From NCBI GenBank assembly GCA_000969725.1, contig JXSR01S035559.1: a stretch of 20,386 nt of DNA; one strand, given 5' to 3'. Below the pieces are notes generated by a model that worked only from the letters and a program-made list of their open reading frames with translations, was not told where the DNA came from and did no database searches. This document shows positions 18,776-20,386 of the stretch, in pieces (positions within the stretch are counted from its first letter, which is position 1; the number at the start of each line of letters is the position of its first letter). The stretch is from Ophiothrix spiculata. Its lineage: Eukaryota; Echinodermata; Ophiuroidea; Amphilepidida; Ophiotrichidae. The translations under genes and the position numbers were made by a program.

Positions 18776-19128
18776 CCTGGTGTTCATTCAGCCATAAACC
18801 ATTTCAAATGATGTTCCATCAACCATGAACAAGTCTGTTACTGTTTATCTTTACATTTGATAACCATTTAAATAAAGTTTATCCATGGATTTGCCATTTT
18901 ACAATTTTTCATATTCCTATGGCAGAAAAAACAACTTTTGATTCGTGACTACATTTTACAAATGGCAAAATTTCAAGAAGAAGGTTGTGTGTTGAGCAAA
19001 ATTTTATTACCCATTGAACTTGCAACCTTTCAAGCCTACATTTTACATTTTGAAACAATTTCAAGAGTCAAACCGTTTTCCAGAAAAATGGTCATCACCC
19101 AGGGGGGACTTATTTATTTTGAACTGTA

Positions 19129-19335
19129 TATATCGATATGCGATCTTACTATCCATAATTTATTCGAGCGATGGGTAATATAAAAACAAATCGCCTTAAC
19201 AGTTTGTGGTGCCTGCTATTCTTACGTTCCCCGCAGTTCATAATTATTATCAATACAGAAACAGTGTGAAACTCTGCTTTCCAATAAGTATGACCTAATT
19301 CATAAATAGCATTAACAGTTTTATCAGCCCGAAAC
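19129..19335 (+). pseudogene. LINE reverse transcriptase, C-terminal segment after the insertion
   Basis: Continuation of the LINE interrupted at 17782. After joining across one TA, the frame reads IYIDMRSYYP, then NIKTNRLNS; with a shift it reads VVPAILTFPAVHNYYQYRNS and VKLCFPIS, close to the usual C-terminal ...WNSLP... tail. The last recognisable piece is NSINSFIS at about 19310, like the final NSINSFK-x-x-LK-x-YL of such proteins. Frameshifts show it is dead. Confidence 0.65.
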
Positions 19336-20386
19336 GTCGGTCTTAATGTTTTTTTAGTATATAACCCGTTTGGATGTTGATAAGTTAATAAATTGTTTTA
19401 AACCGTTTTCCCATTGATTTTACTTATCTTTTGAATCTATTGTGCATGTGTGATCCATCCAAAGTTCCCTTGCTGGTCAGTTGATGCTGTTCTCACTGTT
19501 TTTATTAACAAAGTCTTAATGCATATCATGCCTGATACATATAAATCAAATAAATCTGAGATGAAGGCGTTTTTATGTCGAAATAATGAAAAAACTTTTC
19601 GCTAAACCGCTTCACCAGCTAGAATAACTAGAACAAAGTCATCTACAGAGCCCAGAATAATAATATCACATCTTGTTTTTGTAATCTTTCATGTTTTAAT
19701 TAAGGAGACGGTCATTTTTCACCAACGAGATGCTTGAATGGCAGTTCACTAGCAGATTTTGCATACTTTGGCATACATACGAAGTAGAGTGTCTTAATTA
19801 TATTTTCGTTTTGACTGTTGATTTTCTTTCAAGGAACATGCTCAAAATTGCGTCAGCAGTTTTCTTGAAAAAGGTTCGTATTCTAAAAAATGTATGCAGT
19901 TCGGATAATCGGATACTGTTCAGATATTACAAAATTGTAGAACAGATATTAATAAAGGAAGAATGAAATGATAAATCAGACTTCCAATGCTAGCAACAGC
20001 AACGGCAACATAAAATACTCCATTGAAACAGCCACTTTTAATGCCAAATTTTACTGTTATGCGCTTTTAACGAAAAAAGATGTTAAAATGGTTATGGTGT
20101 GTCATGTATGAGTGGGTAAAATCTTGCAAAGAACGTAAAATACCCTGCTACGGTATTCTCTAAGAACAGTAGCCTTACAATGAAAGGGTTAACCTTGCCT
20201 TGCACATCCAGAAATGTAGCCTGTCGGTTTTTTTCATGGTGAATTGAGAAATAATTTCTCAACTTACTACTATCACAATCAATGAAAGAAAAATGTCACC
20301 AGTCCTAAACTGATAGTTGTCGTTACGCCATGGGAACACGAAATTTAGTATGTTGATTCCCTCCATTTTCTTCCGATAACTTCAAC
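19336..20386. other. Downstream AT-rich DNA, nothing recognised
   Basis: No coding motif, RNA gene or clear repeat. The 78-codon ORF at 19730-19966 matches no family I know and has no upstream or downstream partner exon. Confidence 0.5.

Larger units (their letters stand above)
17783..19126. mobile_element. Tc1-like transposon derivative with 220-bp inverted repeats
   Basis: A 1344-bp element with TA at 17781-17782 and 19127-19128. The ends are CAGTTCAAAATAAATAAGTC and its exact complement. The inverted repeats run 17783-18002 and 18909-19126 with high identity; the left C run is one base longer than the right G run. Inside is a remnant of a transposase DNA-binding domain but no catalytic DDE domain, so the copy cannot move itself. 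It sits inside the LINE relic: LINE sequence ends at 17782 and resumes after 19128. Confidence 0.95.

Noticed and set aside
18938-19183. 81-codon ORF at the right side of the Tc1-like element
   Set aside because: It is translation of the inverted repeat and flank, with no transposase motif.

Overview
The window looks like nuclear DNA from an invertebrate animal. It is AT-rich, with one intron-rich gene on the plus strand and introns full of degenerate LINEs and short inverted-repeat transposons. The frequent TAGGCCTAT-like words, CR1-like LINE debris and hAT/Tc1-type miniature elements suggest a marine deuterostome such as an echinoderm or hemichordate. That placement is an inference from style, not a proof.

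The gene: nine exons between 1130 and 14895 encode the C-terminal 399 residues of a multi-pass membrane O-acyltransferase of the acyltransferase-3 / 'nose resistant to fluoxetine' (NRF-6-like) family. All eight introns are GT-AG, the phases agree at every junction, and the joined exons read through to one TGA at 14893-14895. The 5' part of the gene (N-terminal NRF domain and first transmembrane segments, including the usual catalytic His) is not in the window and should lie upstream.

Layout: 1-1129 is upstream intron with no exon I can support. 1130-14895 is the gene, and its introns hold: GCTTCGC hairpin repeats (3080-3405), a 163-bp palindrome (3527-3689), a TA-flanked MITE (5485-5733), C-rich tandem repeats (5750-5996), a decayed CR1/L2-like LINE (6770-7645), a large imperfect inverted repeat with a near-perfect hairpin at its centre (8770-9960), a 44-bp tandem triplication covering a splice acceptor (10106-10241), a TTAA-flanked 1.6-kb inverted-repeat element (10471-12059), a TA-flanked element (12115-12625), a CACCGTATA-ended element (12990-13265), a hAT element with a perfect 8-bp target duplication (13580-14003), another inverted-repeat element (14051-14381) and a TA-flanked MITE just before the last exon (14555-14690). 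14896-20386 is downstream DNA with a second hAT element (15831-16130), a roughly 120-bp tandem repeat (16541-16900), and a second LINE remnant split by a Tc1-like element (17783-19126), which is itself interrupted by a MITE (18068-18280).

Only the acyltransferase gene looks functional. I see no operon-like or defence-like gene system. The unusual content is structural: the tandem splice acceptors, the three-level transposon nest, and several TA-flanked elements that all begin with CACT.
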